A DNA stretch of 64,000 nt from Mesorhizobium sp. BR1-1-16 (GCF_020165495.1 NZ_JAIUIE010000004.1:310001-374000); one strand, 5' to 3'; counted from the stretch's first letter, positions 45,976 through 55,720 are shown. Notes: generated by a model not told the origin, from the letters alone. Translations and numbers: made by a program.

Positions 45976-47733
45976 ATGGCCACCACAAGCTCCGCCCCGC
46001 AACCGGCAGCGCGCGACCCGCACTACAAGTGGGTCGCGCTCAGCAACACGACGCTCGGCATGCTCGCCGCCTCGATCAACGGCTCGATCCTCCTGATCAG
46101 CCTGCCAGCGATCTTCCGCGGCATCGGGCTGAAGCCGCTGGAGCCGGGCAACGTCAACATCCTGCTCTGGTCGATCATGGGCTATATGGTGGCGACCTCG
46201 GTGCTGGTCGTCACCTTCGGCCGCCTCGGCGACAGCCTTGGACGCGCCAGGATCTACAATCTCGGCTTCCTGATCTTCACGATTGCGGCGATCGCGCTCA
46301 GCCTGATGCCGGACAATGGCAGCTTCGCCGCCTGGTATCTCATCACGGTCCGCATCCTGCAGGGTGTCGGCGGCGCAATGCTGATGGCGAATTCGACCGC
46401 GATCCTCACCGATGCCTTCCCGACCGAGCAGCGCGGGCTCGCGCTTGGCATCAACACGATCGCGGCGATCGGCGGATCGTTCATCGGCCTGCTGATCGGC
46501 GGCCTCCTCGCCGATATCGACTGGCGGCTCGTCTTCTGGATCAACGTTCCCTTCGGCGTCGTCGGCACGGCCTGGGCCTACTGGAAGCTCAAGGACCGCG
46601 CCGCGCCGCGCCATCGCCCGATCGACTGGGCCGGTAATTTCACCTTCGGCATCGGTCTCATCCTGATCCTGATCGGCATCACCGAGGGCATCCAGCCCTA
46701 TGGCAGCCACGCCATGGCCTGGACCAGCCCGGAGGTGATGTCGCTCATCGGCGTCGGCCTCGTCCTGATCGTCGCGTTCCTCGTCATCGAGAGTCGCGTC
46801 GCCTTCCCGATGTTCGATCTGGCGCTGTTCCGCATCCGCCCGTTCACCGCCGGCAATCTCGCCAGCCTCTTCGCCGCCATCGGCCGTGGCGGCCTGCAAT
46901 TCATGCTGATCATCTGGCTGCAGGGCATCTGGCTGCCACTGCATGGCTATTCCTTCGAGGAGACGCCACTCTGGGCCGGCATCTTCATGCTGCCGCTGAC
47001 GCTCGGCTTCCTGGTGGCGACGCCGGTCTCGGGCTGGCTTTCCGATCATCACGGCGCCCGCCCCTTCGCGGTCGGCGGCATGCTGATCGGCGCGGCGAGC
47101 TTTGCCGCGCTGATGGAGCTTCCGCCGGACTTCAGCTATCCGGTCTTCGCGCTGCTGCTTTTCATGAACGGGCTCGGCTCAGGGCTCTTCATCGCACCGA
47201 ATTCGACGGCGATCATGAATTCAGTGCCGCCCGCCGAGCGCGGCCAGGCCGCCGGCATGCGCGCAACGACGCTGAATGCCGGACAGGTTCTCTCGATCGG
47301 CATCTTCTTCAGCCTGATGATCGTCGGGCTGACCGAGCAGCTTCCCGCCTCGATGGAAGCGGCGCTGATCGCGCAGAACGTGCCGGATGCGGTCGCGCGG
47401 CATGTCGCTTCGGCGCCGGCCGTGGCGAGCCTCTTTGCCGCCTTCCTCGGTTACAATCCGATGGGCGAGTTGCTGCCCCCCGGCATGCTGGCCACCCTGC
47501 CGAACGCCGCCGAGATCACCGGCAAGACCTTTTTCCCGCATCTCCTCGCCGGTCCGTTCATGCATGGGCTCGTGTTCGCCTTCTCGTTCTCGATGATTCT
47601 CAATCTCCTGGCAGCCGTCGCCTCATGGCTCGCCGGCGGAAAATATGTGCACGAGCATCACGCCGCGCTGCATGTCCAAGGCCATGTGCCGCGCCCGGCG
47701 GCAGACGCGGAGGCGTCGGTCGCGGCCCGGTGA
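45976..47733 (+). CDS. MFS transporter, DHA2 family (14 helices)
   Basis: A roughly 585-residue major facilitator of the EmrB/QacA (DHA2) type. The N-terminal half begins WVALSNTTLGMLAASINGSI, has VLVVTFGRLGDSLGRARIYN as the conserved loop, and AILTDAFPTEQRGLALGINT further on. About 14 membrane segments are visible. The ATG at 45976, with AGGA upstream, is preferred; an in-frame ATG at 45928 is also possible. It lies within the iron island, just before a siderophore-interacting reductase, so it may export or import a siderophore, but drug efflux is equally compatible. Confidence 0.87.
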   Translation: MATTSSAPQPAARDPHYKWVALSNTTLGMLAASINGSILLISLPAIFRGIGLKPLEPGNVNILLWSIMGYMVATSVLVVTFGRLGDSLGRARIYNLGFLIFTIAAIALSLMPDNGSFAAWYLITVRILQGVGGAMLMANSTAILTDAFPTEQRGLALGINTIAAIGGSFIGLLIGGLLADIDWRLVFWINVPFGVVGTAWAYWKLKDRAAPRHRPIDWAGNFTFGIGLILILIGITEGIQPYGSHAMAWTSPEVMSLIGVGLVLIVAFLVIESRVAFPMFDLALFRIRPFTAGNLASLFAAIGRGGLQFMLIIWLQGIWLPLHGYSFEETPLWAGIFMLPLTLGFLVATPVSGWLSDHHGARPFAVGGMLIGAASFAALMELPPDFSYPVFALLLFMNGLGSGLFIAPNSTAIMNSVPPAERGQAAGMRATTLNAGQVLSIGIFFSLMIVGLTEQLPASMEAALIAQNVPDAVARHVASAPAVASLFAAFLGYNPMGELLPPGMLATLPNAAEITGKTFFPHLLAGPFMHGLVFAFSFSMILNLLAAVASWLAGGKYVHEHHAALHVQGHVPRPAADAEASVAAR

Positions 47734-47768
47734 CGAGAGGGGATTGCAGTCAGTTTCGGCGATCTGTA

Positions 47769-47788
47769 TCTTACGACATATCGTAAGA
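47769..47788. promoter_or_regulatory. PadR-like operator before the siderophore-interacting protein gene
   Basis: A perfect inverted repeat TCTTACGA-N4-TCGTAAGA, 14 bases before the start codon of the gene at 47802. In E. coli a PadR-family repressor (YqjI) controls the homologous reductase gene yqjH, which suggests a similar switch. No PadR gene is in the window. Confidence 0.65.
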
Positions 47789-47801
47789 CATGGATCATTG
47801 A

Positions 47802-48578
47802 ATGACTGAAACGACACTTTCTTCTGAAGAGGCGGCTCCACCGCATGCGATCCGCCGCGTGCGGCACGAGACGCGGCGTCGCGCGCTGACCGTGACCGCG
47901 GTCGAGACATTGACGCCGCGCATGAAGCGCATCCATCTCGGCGGCGACATGGAAGGCTTTGCGAGCCTCGGCGCCGACGACCACATCAAGCTGTTCTTCA
48001 CGGACGCGACCGGCGCGTCGGCGATGCGCGATTTCACGCCGCGCGCCTTCGACGTCGCAGCCGGGACAATCACAATCGATTTTGCGCTGCACGAGGCCGG
48101 GCCGGCCACGCGCTGGGCCGCCACTGCGGCACCGGGAACGACGCTCGAGATCGGCGGACCGCGCGGCTCGGCGGTTGTGCCGGATGATTTCGACTGGTAC
48201 TGGCTGATCGGCGACGAGACGGCCCTGCCGGCCATCGGCCGCTGGGTTGAAGGCCTGCGATCCGGCGTACCTGTGCTTACAGCTGTCGCCATAGCCGACG
48301 CCGGCGAGCGTCAGTCCTTCAAGACGGCCGCCGACTGGACGGGCCTGTGGGCGGAACGCGATCTGAGCGGCGCCGACGACGCGGCCGCGTTGCTGGCACT
48401 CACCGACGCGCAGCCGCTGCCGCCGGGAGAAGGCTTCGTCTTGATCGCCGCCGAATCCTCGGTTGCCCGCGCGCTGCGCACCCGTCTCGCCGAACGCGGC
48501 CAGCCCAAGGCCTTCATGAAGGCCGCCGGATACTGGAAGCGCGGCGAAGCCGACGCGCATGAGCGCATCGAGGATTGA
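47802..48578 (+). CDS. Siderophore-interacting protein (ferric-chelate reductase, ViuB/YqjH-like)
   Basis: A 258-residue FAD-dependent reductase of the SIP family (PF08021/PF04954). The flavin-binding motif is MRDFTPRAFD, with GGPRGSAVVPDDFDWYWLIG opening the second domain, and the protein ends in the family-typical KAAGYWKRGEADAHE. It would reduce ferric siderophores to release iron in the cytoplasm. The first 25 residues are poorly conserved. A strong palindrome lies just upstream. It closes the rightward part of the iron island. Confidence 0.92.
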   Translation: MTETTLSSEEAAPPHAIRRVRHETRRRALTVTAVETLTPRMKRIHLGGDMEGFASLGADDHIKLFFTDATGASAMRDFTPRAFDVAAGTITIDFALHEAGPATRWAATAAPGTTLEIGGPRGSAVVPDDFDWYWLIGDETALPAIGRWVEGLRSGVPVLTAVAIADAGERQSFKTAADWTGLWAERDLSGADDAAALLALTDAQPLPPGEGFVLIAAESSVARALRTRLAERGQPKAFMKAAGYWKRGEADAHERIED

Positions 48579-48663
48579 GGGGGTCAGAACGCTGGAGGCA
48601 TTGTGAGCGCCTTCACCCTGACCCGCTCCCGCGCAGAGAGAGCCACAGGGTGACGACCCTGCC

Positions 48664-49353
48664 TCAGTCCTTCAGCCAGGTGCCATAGTCGGCGACGAGG
48701 AGATGGGTCGGCGCCTCGTCTTCCTCGATCTCGGCAAAGCGGCCGATCGGCTCGGCGAAGACATTGTCGGTCAGGTCGTCATTGACGGTCGAGACCTCGC
48801 CGATCAGGACGTCGGCCCCCTCGCCCCAGAAGGCGTGCCAGACGCCGGGCAGAAGCGTGACGCTCTCGCCGGGATCGAGCCGCAGCTTGCTGCCCGCCGG
48901 CATCGTGCGCATCACGCCATCGGTGGGAACGTGCACCTCGGCCTTGCGGTCGATATTGCCCTCGGCATCCGGCATCAAGAGCTCGAGCGTCAGCGTGCCG
49001 CCGCCGCGATTGATGATGTCCTCGGCCTTCAGATTGTGCCGATGCATCGGCGTGAGCTGGTCCTGGCGCGAGATCATGATCTTTTCGGCATAGAGCATGC
49101 CGCGGCCCGTCGCGAGATCGGCCTGGTTGCCGTTGCGCACCGTGAACAGGAAGAGACCGAGTTCATCGAACGTCTCACTGCCGAAATCGGTGATGTCCCA
49201 GCCAAGGCGCGCGTCGAGGATGCCCTTGGCCTGGGCCGTGTTGGCCTTGAATTCCGCGGGCGTCCAATACGCAAAGGGCGGGAGGAGGAAACCGAAGGAG
49301 CGGATGAATTCGTCCGCCTGCTCCATGATCTCGTTGACGCGCGAACGCTTCAT
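48664..49353 (-). CDS. D-lyxose/D-mannose ketol-isomerase family protein
   Basis: A 229-residue cupin-fold protein of the D-lyxose isomerase family (PF07385). The metal-binding residues are in QDQLTPMHRHNLKAEDIINR and in LLPGVWHAFWGEG. DELGLFLFTVRNG and the N-terminal blocks also fit. The enzyme would interconvert D-lyxose and D-xylulose or D-mannose and D-fructose. It stands alone between the SIP gene (convergent) and cysA, 89 bases downstream of the cysA stop. A link to the sugar ABC operon at 34.7-39.7 kb is possible but unproven. Confidence 0.88.
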   Translation of the reverse strand: MKRSRVNEIMEQADEFIRSFGFLLPPFAYWTPAEFKANTAQAKGILDARLGWDITDFGSETFDELGLFLFTVRNGNQADLATGRGMLYAEKIMISRQDQLTPMHRHNLKAEDIINRGGGTLTLELLMPDAEGNIDRKAEVHVPTDGVMRTMPAGSKLRLDPGESVTLLPGVWHAFWGEGADVLIGEVSTVNDDLTDNVFAEPIGRFAEIEEDEAPTHLLVADYGTWLKD

Positions 49354-49442
49354 TTGAAAGTCTCCTCCAAGGCCTCGGCCGGCGTTTGGCGCCAGCGGCG
49401 CGACTAGAGCGCATGGGCCCTGCGAGGTGAAGGCGAAATCGG

Positions 49443-50534
49443 TCAGGCCGGGAAGATTCGCCAGCGCTCGGGCCGGAAGGCGACGAGGCTGCCGAGCGTT
49501 CGGCTCGCCTCGACCTCGACATCGATCTCGGCCCGCAGATGCTTCGGGCCGACCTGCAATTCGAGGCGGCGGCGCGCGCCATGGCGGCGCTCGGCGACCA
49601 CGCGGCCGCGGATGGCCGGGCTGTCGTCAGAGACCAGCGTGACATCATGGGGACGGAAGCCGAGCGTCGCCGGGCGCGTGCCCGTCTCGCCGAAGGCAAG
49701 GCCGGACGGCGCGCCATCGACCAGCACCGCGCCATCGGCGATCTCGACCGGAAGCAGCGTCGATTCGCCAATGAACGAGAACACGAACGGGCTGCCGGGA
49801 CGGTCATAGATGTCGTCTGCGGACCCCACCTGCTCGATGCGCCCCTTCGACATCACCACGATGCGGTCGGCCAGTTCCAGCGCCTCTTCCTGGTCGTGCG
49901 TGACGAAGAAGGTGGTGTGTCCGGTGCGGTCGTGAATTTCGCGCAGCCAGCGGCGGAGGTCGCGGCGCACCTGCGCGTCAAGCGCGCCAAAGGGCTCGTC
50001 GAGCAGCAGCAGCCGCGGCTCGATGGCCAGCGCCCGCGCGAGCGCGACGCGCTGGCGCTGGCCGCCCGAAAGCTGAGCCGGATAGCGCTTCTCAAGCCCC
50101 GAAAGCTGGACGAGATCGAGCAGGTGCAGGACGCGTCGCCGGATTTCGGCCGAGGCCGGCCGGTCGCGGCGCGGGCGCACGGTGAGGCCGAAGGCGATGT
50201 TGTCGAACACCGTCATATGGCGGAACAGCGCATAGTGCTGGAACACGAAGCCGATATTGCGATCCTGCACCGGCAGGCCGAGCGTGTCCTCGCCGCCGAA
50301 CAGCACCCGGCCGGATGTAGGCGCCTCGAGACCGGCCAGGATGCGCAGCAGCGTCGTCTTGCCGGAGCCGGACGGGCCGAGCAGCGCCACGAGCTCGCCG
50401 GCATGGACGTCGAGCGACACGCCGTGCAAGGCCGGCGAATCGCCGAAATCCTTGGCGACGTTCTCGATCGTCACACCAACGGGCGCGCCGAGCGCAATGG
50501 ACTGGTCGTCCGCGAACTCTGTCATGGCGTTCAT
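49443..50534 (-). CDS. cysA: Sulfate/thiosulfate ABC transporter ATP-binding protein CysA
   Basis: A 363-residue ATPase of the sulfate importer. Walker A is [16 protein letters not shown], the Q-loop is [20 protein letters not shown], the signature is [15 protein letters not shown] and Walker B is [15 protein letters not shown]-terminal TOBE-like region follows. I start at 50534, preceded by GAGGTGATATCC; the frame extends 15 codons upstream into cysW. It is last in the sbp-cysT-cysW-cysA operon, which is the usual order. Confidence 0.95.
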   Translation of the reverse strand: MNAMTEFADDQSIALGAPVGVTIENVAKDFGDSPALHGVSLDVHAGELVALLGPSGSGKTTLLRILAGLEAPTSGRVLFGGEDTLGLPVQDRNIGFVFQHYALFRHMTVFDNIAFGLTVRPRRDRPASAEIRRRVLHLLDLVQLSGLEKRYPAQLSGGQRQRVALARALAIEPRLLLLDEPFGALDAQVRRDLRRWLREIHDRTGHTTFFVTHDQEEALELADRIVVMSKGRIEQVGSADDIYDRPGSPFVFSFIGESTLLPVEIADGAVLVDGAPSGLAFGETGTRPATLGFRPHDVTLVSDDSPAIRGRVVAERRHGARRRLELQVGPKHLRAEIDVEVEASRTLGSLVAFRPERWRIFPA

Positions 50535-50544
50535 GGATATCACC

Positions 50545-51417
50545 TCAGTGGCGGCGCGTGGCAGCGATCTCTTCGGCATAGCGCCACTCCAAGATCGTCT
50601 TGATGATGAGCGTCACGAGCGCCAGCAGCGCCAGCAGCGATGCGACGCCGAACGCCGCCTGGTAGCTGTATTCGTTATAGAGGATCTCGACCTGCAGCGG
50701 CATCGTGTTGGTCTTGCCGCGGATATGGCCAGAAACCACGGAAACGGCGCCGAACTCGCCCATGGCGCGGGCGTTGCAGAGCAGGACGCCATAAAGCAGC
50801 GCCCATTTGACGTTGGGCAGCGTCACCCGGAAGAAGACGCGCCAGCCGCTGGCGCCGAGCGAGAGTGCCGCCTCTTCGTCCTGCGTTCCCTGCGCCTGCA
50901 TGATCGGGATCAACTCGCGGGCAATGAAGGGAAAGGTGACGAAGACCGTCGCCAGAACGATGCCGGGCACCGCGAAGATGATGTGGATGCCGTGGCTCTG
51001 CAGGAACGGCCCGAGATAGCCATGCGCGCCGAAGAGCAGCACATAGATGAGGCCCGAGGTGACCGGCGAGACGGAAAAGGGCAGATCGATCAGCGTGATA
51101 AGGAAGCTCTTGCCGCGGAAATCATACTTGGCGATCGCCCAGGACGCGGCGAGGCCAAAGACGAGATTGGCCGGAACCGAGACCGCCGCCACAAGCACGG
51201 TGAGACGAACCGCGGCGAGCGTGTCGCGATCGCTGATCGCCTTCAGGAACACGCCGAAGCCCGAGCGGAACGCCTCATAGAAGACGCTGACCAGCGGCAG
51301 CAGCAGGAAGATGCCGAGAAAGGCCAACGCGATCACAGTCAGCGCGATGCGGACAGGGCGTTTCTCGGTAGCCGCGCCGGTGAACACGGCGCTCTGGGAG
51401 ACGGCGATATCACTCAT
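50545..51417 (-). CDS. cysW: Sulfate ABC transporter permease CysW
   Basis: A 290-residue inner-membrane permease with about six helices (PF00528). Recognisable blocks are [40 protein letters not shown] and the EAA loop [20 protein letters not shown]. It starts at an ATG at 51417, overlapping the end of cysT by eight bases. It pairs with CysT to form the channel. Confidence 0.95.
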   Translation of the reverse strand: MSDIAVSQSAVFTGAATEKRPVRIALTVIALAFLGIFLLLPLVSVFYEAFRSGFGVFLKAISDRDTLAAVRLTVLVAAVSVPANLVFGLAASWAIAKYDFRGKSFLITLIDLPFSVSPVTSGLIYVLLFGAHGYLGPFLQSHGIHIIFAVPGIVLATVFVTFPFIARELIPIMQAQGTQDEEAALSLGASGWRVFFRVTLPNVKWALLYGVLLCNARAMGEFGAVSVVSGHIRGKTNTMPLQVEILYNEYSYQAAFGVASLLALLALVTLIIKTILEWRYAEEIAATRRH

Positions 51418-52258
51418 GCGACAGCCTCCGGCGGCTCCAGGCCTGCAGCAGGTTGATGGCGAAGAGCAGCACGAAGGAGAGCGCGAGCATGATGCTCGCC
51501 ACCGCCGTTGCCGCTGCATAATTGAATTCGGTCAGGCGGATCACGATGAGCAGCGGCGCGATCTCCGACACATAGGGAATGTTGCCAGCGATGAAGATGA
51601 CCGAGCCATATTCGCCGACCGCCCTGGCGAAGGCGAGCGCGAAGCCGGTCAGCAGTGCCGGCACCAGCGTCGGCAGCACGACGCGGCGGACCGTGGTCCA
51701 GCGGCGCGCGCCGAGCGTCGCCGCCATCTCCTCGACTTCCCGGTCCATGTCTTCCAGCACCGGCTGAACGGTCCGCACCACGAAAGGCAGGCCGATGAAG
51801 ACGAGCGCGATGAACACGCCGACCGGCGTATAGGCGATCCTGATGCCGAACGCGGCCGCATATTGGCCGACCCAGCCATTCGGGGCGTAGATCGCGGTCA
51901 GCGAAATGCCGGCGACAGCCGTCGGCAGCGCGAAGGGCAGATCGACGACGGCGTCGACGATCTTGCGGCCTGGAAAATCGTAGCGCACCAGCACCCAGGC
52001 GACGATCAGGCCGAAGACCGTGTTGACCGCCGCGGCGATTGCGGAGGCGCCAAAGGAGAGCCTAAGCGCGGCGAGCGTACGCGGATCGAGCGCGATCGCC
52101 AGGAATTGCGGCCAGCCCATGCCGATCGTGCGCAGCACGAGGCCACCGAGCGGGATCAGCACGATCAGCGAGAGATAGGCCAATGTGAAACCGAGCGCCA
52201 ACCCGAAGCCCGGGATGACGCTCGGCTTGCGCCAGGCGGAAGCGGCCGTTGCGGTCAT
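51410..52258 (-). CDS. cysT: Sulfate ABC transporter permease CysT (CysU)
   Basis: A 282-residue inner-membrane permease, partner of CysW. The blocks PGFGLALGFTLAYLSLIVLI, DLPFALPTAVAGISLTAIYA and the EAA loop EEMAATLGARRWTTVRRVVL are characteristic. The ATG at 52258 is used; the frame continues 38 codons further upstream across the gap and into the binding-protein gene, without similarity. It is 34 bases downstream of the binding-protein stop. Confidence 0.95.
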   Translation of the reverse strand: MTATAASAWRKPSVIPGFGLALGFTLAYLSLIVLIPLGGLVLRTIGMGWPQFLAIALDPRTLAALRLSFGASAIAAAVNTVFGLIVAWVLVRYDFPGRKIVDAVVDLPFALPTAVAGISLTAIYAPNGWVGQYAAAFGIRIAYTPVGVFIALVFIGLPFVVRTVQPVLEDMDREVEEMAATLGARRWTTVRRVVLPTLVPALLTGFALAFARAVGEYGSVIFIAGNIPYVSEIAPLLIVIRLTEFNYAAATAVASIMLALSFVLLFAINLLQAWSRRRLSHE

Positions 52259-52292
52259 GGATGTCCGTTCTGGAAAGTCACGCGCAACTCCC

Positions 52293-53339
52293 TCATTGGC
52301 CGGGCTTGTAGATCTGGTCGAAGATGCCGCCATCGGCGAAATGAGCCGGCTGCACCTTGGCCCAGCCGCCAAACTGGGGATCGTCGATCGTCACCAGCTT
52401 GAGCGCCGCGAAGCGCTTCAGATCCTCGGGATCGGCGGCTTCCGGCTTCTCGGGGCGATAATAGTTCTTGGCAATGATCTTCTGCGCCGGGTCGCTGTAG
52501 AGATATTCGAGATAGGCCTCGGCGACCTTGGTCGTGCCCTTGGCATCGGTGTTGCCCTTGACGAGCGCCACCGGCGGCTCGGCCTTGATCGAGAGCGACG
52601 GCGTCACGATCTCGAACTGGTCGGGGCCAAGCTCATTGATGGCGAGGAACGCCTCGTTCTCCCAGGCGAGCAGCACATCGCCGATGCCGCGCTGGGCAAA
52701 GGTCGTCGTCGAGCCGCGGGCACCGGAATCGAGCACCGGGACATTGCGATAGAGCTTGCCGACGAAATCGCGCGTCTTCGCCTCGTCGCCGCCGAACTTC
52801 TCATTGGCATAGGCCCAGGCCGCCAGATAATTCCAGCGCGCGCCGCCCGAGGTCTTCGGGTTCGGCGTCACCACCTGGATGCCGTCCTTGACGAGATCGT
52901 CCCAGTCCTTGATCCCCTTCGGGTTGCCCTTGCGGACCAGGAAGACGATGGTCGACGTATAGGGCGTCGAACGAGCCGGCAGCAGGCTGGCCCAGTCGGC
53001 CGGGACCTTGCCGCTCTTCGCCGCGATGGCATCGATATCGGCCGCCAGCGCCAGCGTCACGACGTCGGCATCGAGCCCGTCGATCACGGCCCGCGCCTGC
53101 GCCCCGGAGCCGCCATGCGACTGGTCGACGCTCACGGTCTCGCCGGTCTTTTCCTTCCAGTAGGCCGCAAAGGCCTCGTCATAGGCCTTGTACAATTCGC
53201 GCGTCGGATCGTAGCTCACATTGAGGATCGTGACGTCGGCGAAGGCCGGCGCGCCCGGTAGGGCAGCGGCAAGCCCGAGGATCGCGGCGGCGGCGAGACG
53301 GCGGACCGGTCGTGCAAGATGGGTCGTGAAAGGCACCAT
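52293..53339 (-). CDS. sbp: Periplasmic sulfate-binding protein
   Basis: A 348-residue sulfate-binding protein (Sbp/CysP family). The signal peptide runs to GAPAFA before [20 protein letters not shown], the standard mature N-terminus. [20 protein letters not shown] and [20 protein letters not shown] form the anion site. First gene of the sulfate operon; it is preceded by an inverted repeat and by the Rrf2 regulator gene. Confidence 0.96.
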   Translation of the reverse strand: MVPFTTHLARPVRRLAAAAILGLAAALPGAPAFADVTILNVSYDPTRELYKAYDEAFAAYWKEKTGETVSVDQSHGGSGAQARAVIDGLDADVVTLALAADIDAIAAKSGKVPADWASLLPARSTPYTSTIVFLVRKGNPKGIKDWDDLVKDGIQVVTPNPKTSGGARWNYLAAWAYANEKFGGDEAKTRDFVGKLYRNVPVLDSGARGSTTTFAQRGIGDVLLAWENEAFLAINELGPDQFEIVTPSLSIKAEPPVALVKGNTDAKGTTKVAEAYLEYLYSDPAQKIIAKNYYRPEKPEAADPEDLKRFAALKLVTIDDPQFGGWAKVQPAHFADGGIFDQIYKPGQ

Positions 53340-53365
53340 CAGAAGGCTCCCTCAATCGATGAGGA

Positions 53366-53383
53366 TCCTATCTCGACATAGGA
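53366..53383. promoter_or_regulatory. Operator candidate upstream of the sulfate operon
   Basis: An inverted repeat TCCTAT-N6-ATAGGA, 26 bases upstream of the sbp start codon and downstream of the Rrf2 gene. It may be the binding site for that regulator; the link is by position only. Confidence 0.5.
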
Positions 53384-53442
53384 ACTCGACAATTTCAAAC
53401 CAAGGCTGAGCCGTTCGGGAGGCCGCCATTGGAAAATCGTTC

Positions 53443-53913
53443 CTAGAAAACCCCTCGATCGGAAACCGCGTCTGATTCGGCGAGCGCGCCAGCCTCGTCG
53501 TCCCCCGCCACCGCATCGGCAAGCGTCGTCGCATCGAAGAGGACGAGCTGCGCGGCATAGGGCGCAGCAAACATGCGGCGGACGCCGCAGCTCGCTTCGT
53601 CCCGGCAGTCGGCGCAGGGCTGGTAGGCGGTGCGCGAGATGCAGGAAAGCGGCGCGATCGGCCCGTCGATGGCGCGCAGCACCTGGCCGATCGTGATTTC
53701 GGACGGCAGCTTGATCAGCGCATAGCCGCCAGCCCTGCCGCGGCGGCTGGCGATCATGCCGCGATGCTTCAGATCAAGCAGGATATGCTCAAGAAACTTG
53801 CGCGGAACACCGGCCTCGCGGGCGATGTCATCGATCTGGATCGTCTCGCCCTTAGGCTGGCGCGCCAGATGGATCAGCGCCTTGAACGCGTATTTGGCCT
53901 TTTGCGAGATCAT
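53443..53913 (-). CDS. Rrf2 family transcriptional regulator
   Basis: A 156-residue Rrf2-family regulator (PF02082). The winged helix-turn-helix begins MISQKAKYAFKALIHLARQP and includes DIAREAGVPRKFLEHILLDL and GGYALIKLPSEITIGQVLRA. Cysteines in LSCISR, QPCADCRD and ASCGVRR could bind an iron-sulfur cluster. The ATG at 53913 is correct by similarity; the upstream frame is not coding. Its position just ahead of sbp-cysTWA suggests that it senses sulfur or cysteine status and controls that operon. Confidence 0.9.
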   Translation of the reverse strand: MISQKAKYAFKALIHLARQPKGETIQIDDIAREAGVPRKFLEHILLDLKHRGMIASRRGRAGGYALIKLPSEITIGQVLRAIDGPIAPLSCISRTAYQPCADCRDEASCGVRRMFAAPYAAQLVLFDATTLADAVAGDDEAGALAESDAVSDRGVF

Positions 53914-54175
53914 GCGTCGTCCGGCTGCAGGGAGCGGCGTTGCTCGGAGATTTCCGTCATAGCGGATGCAGCCGCCGATGCAAACGGCGGCTGCGAACCG
54001 ACGGCGCGGGCGCGCCCTCACCGAGAGGGCCAGCGCCTTGTCGAATACATTGGCAAACGCCAAGGCACTCACAAGATGAGCGGGCCGAGCGGTTGACGCC
54101 GCGCGCCCGCCGCCCGATCATCAGGCACAACCATCAGTGCCGGCCAAGCCGGCAACCAATCCCCGGGGGAAACTC

Positions 54176-54607
54176 ATGCTGCGCGGCATCGATCCGATCA
54201 TCGGACCGGACCTTCTCTTCACGCTTCGTGCGATGGGCCATGGCGACGAGATCGTCATCGTCGACGCCAATTTTCCGGCGCTCGCCATGGCGAAGCGGCT
54301 CATCCGCATGGATGGTCACGACGCCGTGCGCGTCGCCGACGCCGTCCTCTCGCTAATGCCGCTCGACCGGTTCGCGCCCGACGAGACCGCGATCCGCATG
54401 GAAGTGGTCGGCGAGCCCGACGCCGTGCCGCCGGTCTGTGCGCTGTTCCAGGACGTGATCGACCATCGCGATCCCGGCTACAAGCTCGCCAAGCTGGAGC
54501 GCTTCGCCTTCTACGAGCGCGCCAAGCAGAGCTTCGCGATCATCGCGACGGGCGAACGGCGCCTCTATGGCAATGTGATCCTCAAGATGGGCGTCATCGA
54601 CCCGTAA
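54176..54607 (+). CDS. RbsD/FucU family sugar mutarotase
   Basis: A 143-residue protein of the RbsD/FucU family (PF05025). It begins MLRGIDPIIGPDLLFTLRAM, then GHGDEIVIVDANFPALAMAK, with the catalytic histidine in MGHGD, and ends FAIIATGERRLYGNVILKMG. FucU-type members convert alpha and beta anomers of L-fucose or similar sugars. GGGGGA precedes the ATG. It is divergent from the Rrf2 gene. Its partner sugar system may be the ABC operon at 34.7-39.7 kb, but nothing proves it. Confidence 0.9.
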   Translation: MLRGIDPIIGPDLLFTLRAMGHGDEIVIVDANFPALAMAKRLIRMDGHDAVRVADAVLSLMPLDRFAPDETAIRMEVVGEPDAVPPVCALFQDVIDHRDPGYKLAKLERFAFYERAKQSFAIIATGERRLYGNVILKMGVIDP

Positions 54608-54635
54608 GCAGCCTTCCAAAAGCTCAAGTTCGCCT

Positions 54636-55634
54636 TCAGCCGCCATCGGCTGGAGCGAGCTCCGGCTCCGATGGGGCGGGGTTCGGCAGGGTGATGGCCG
54701 TGCAGGTCATCGCCATGCCACGCAGGCGCTGGTTGTCGGCCTCGGTCATTGAGCCTTTCAGCAGCGACTGCGTCAGTCCGGCTTCGGCGATATCCTCGAA
54801 CACGCAGCGGCAATAGGCGTGACAGCCGACCGCATCGCCGCGCTGCTCGATGCAGCGATCGGCGCAGTCGGCCCGCGCGCCGTCGATCGCCGCGTTGGGA
54901 ACGAGGATCTGTGCCGCGAGAAACAGCGCGCCATAGATGATCGGCTGGTGGATCAGATAGACGGCGAGGCTGTGCCGGCCGCCAAAAGCAAGCAACCGCG
55001 ACAGTGGATTTGCCGGCTGCCAGCGCGCCAGGCGGCTGTCGAGGCCCGCGGCGACGCCGAATTTCGCCGCAGCGACGCCGGCCAGCACGACGCCCGTCCA
55101 TGGGAAGACCGGGACATAGTCGAACGAGGTTTTCGCAATCGGCGCGAGCCCGACCCACCAGAACCAGGGCGCCGAGAAGACATCGGCACGCACGAAATTG
55201 GGCAGGGCGATCACCAGCGCCGCCACAACCGCCGTGATCACCGGCGGCAGGCGGAGAAACGGCAGCGCCAGCACGCTCGCCAGCGCGATCTGGTGCAGGA
55301 TCCCGAAATAGACCCAGCCCTCCGGCATGACAAAGAAGGTCGCGACCGAGACCAGCGCCGCGGCGACGACGATGACGGCGAGGCGGCGGAGATAGGGCGC
55401 AAGGCGAAATCCGTTCCGCGTCGCCAGTACGAGGCTGACGCCGGCGAGGAACAGGAAGCTGCCCGCGATGACATGGGCATAGATGCGCCAGGGCGGCGAG
55501 CCACCGGGATCGAAGCGCAGGAGACGCAGATAAGCGACATCCCAGGCGCCGTGATAGGTCATCATCGCGACGAGCGCGACGCCCCGCCAGACATCGAGCA
55601 GGGCAATGCGCCGCGGCAACACTGCCTCATTCAT
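54636..55634 (-). CDS. DUF1624 / heparan-alpha-glucosaminide N-acetyltransferase-like membrane protein
   Basis: A 332-residue integral membrane protein with about eight to nine helices. IALLDVWRGVALVAMMTYHG near the N-terminus is the conserved opening of the DUF1624 (HGSNAT catalytic) family, and FFVMPEGWVYFGILHQIALA follows later. After the last helix (LAVYLIHQPIIYGALFLAAQ) comes a soluble C-terminal tail of about 85 residues with clustered cysteines (ADCADRCIEQ, GCHAYCRC). Such enzymes acetylate sugars from cytoplasmic acetyl-CoA; the acceptor is unknown. The start could be 55634 or 55640. It is divergent from the dioxygenase gene at 55721. Confidence 0.82.
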   Translation of the reverse strand: MNEAVLPRRIALLDVWRGVALVAMMTYHGAWDVAYLRLLRFDPGGSPPWRIYAHVIAGSFLFLAGVSLVLATRNGFRLAPYLRRLAVIVVAAALVSVATFFVMPEGWVYFGILHQIALASVLALPFLRLPPVITAVVAALVIALPNFVRADVFSAPWFWWVGLAPIAKTSFDYVPVFPWTGVVLAGVAAAKFGVAAGLDSRLARWQPANPLSRLLAFGGRHSLAVYLIHQPIIYGALFLAAQILVPNAAIDGARADCADRCIEQRGDAVGCHAYCRCVFEDIAEAGLTQSLLKGSMTEADNQRLRGMAMTCTAITLPNPAPSEPELAPADGG

Positions 55635-55720
55635 GTGCATGCACTGCCGATTGGCAGTTCCCAAGCGTGAGCTGCGCCCATAATCTTGTCTCGTTGATCA
55701 AGATCACTCCGGGACCGTCC

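Noticed and set aside
48614-48652. CACCCTG / CAGGGTG repeat between the SIP and lyxose isomerase genes
   Set aside because: The arms are only seven bases with a 25-base loop and no T-tract; not convincing as a terminator.
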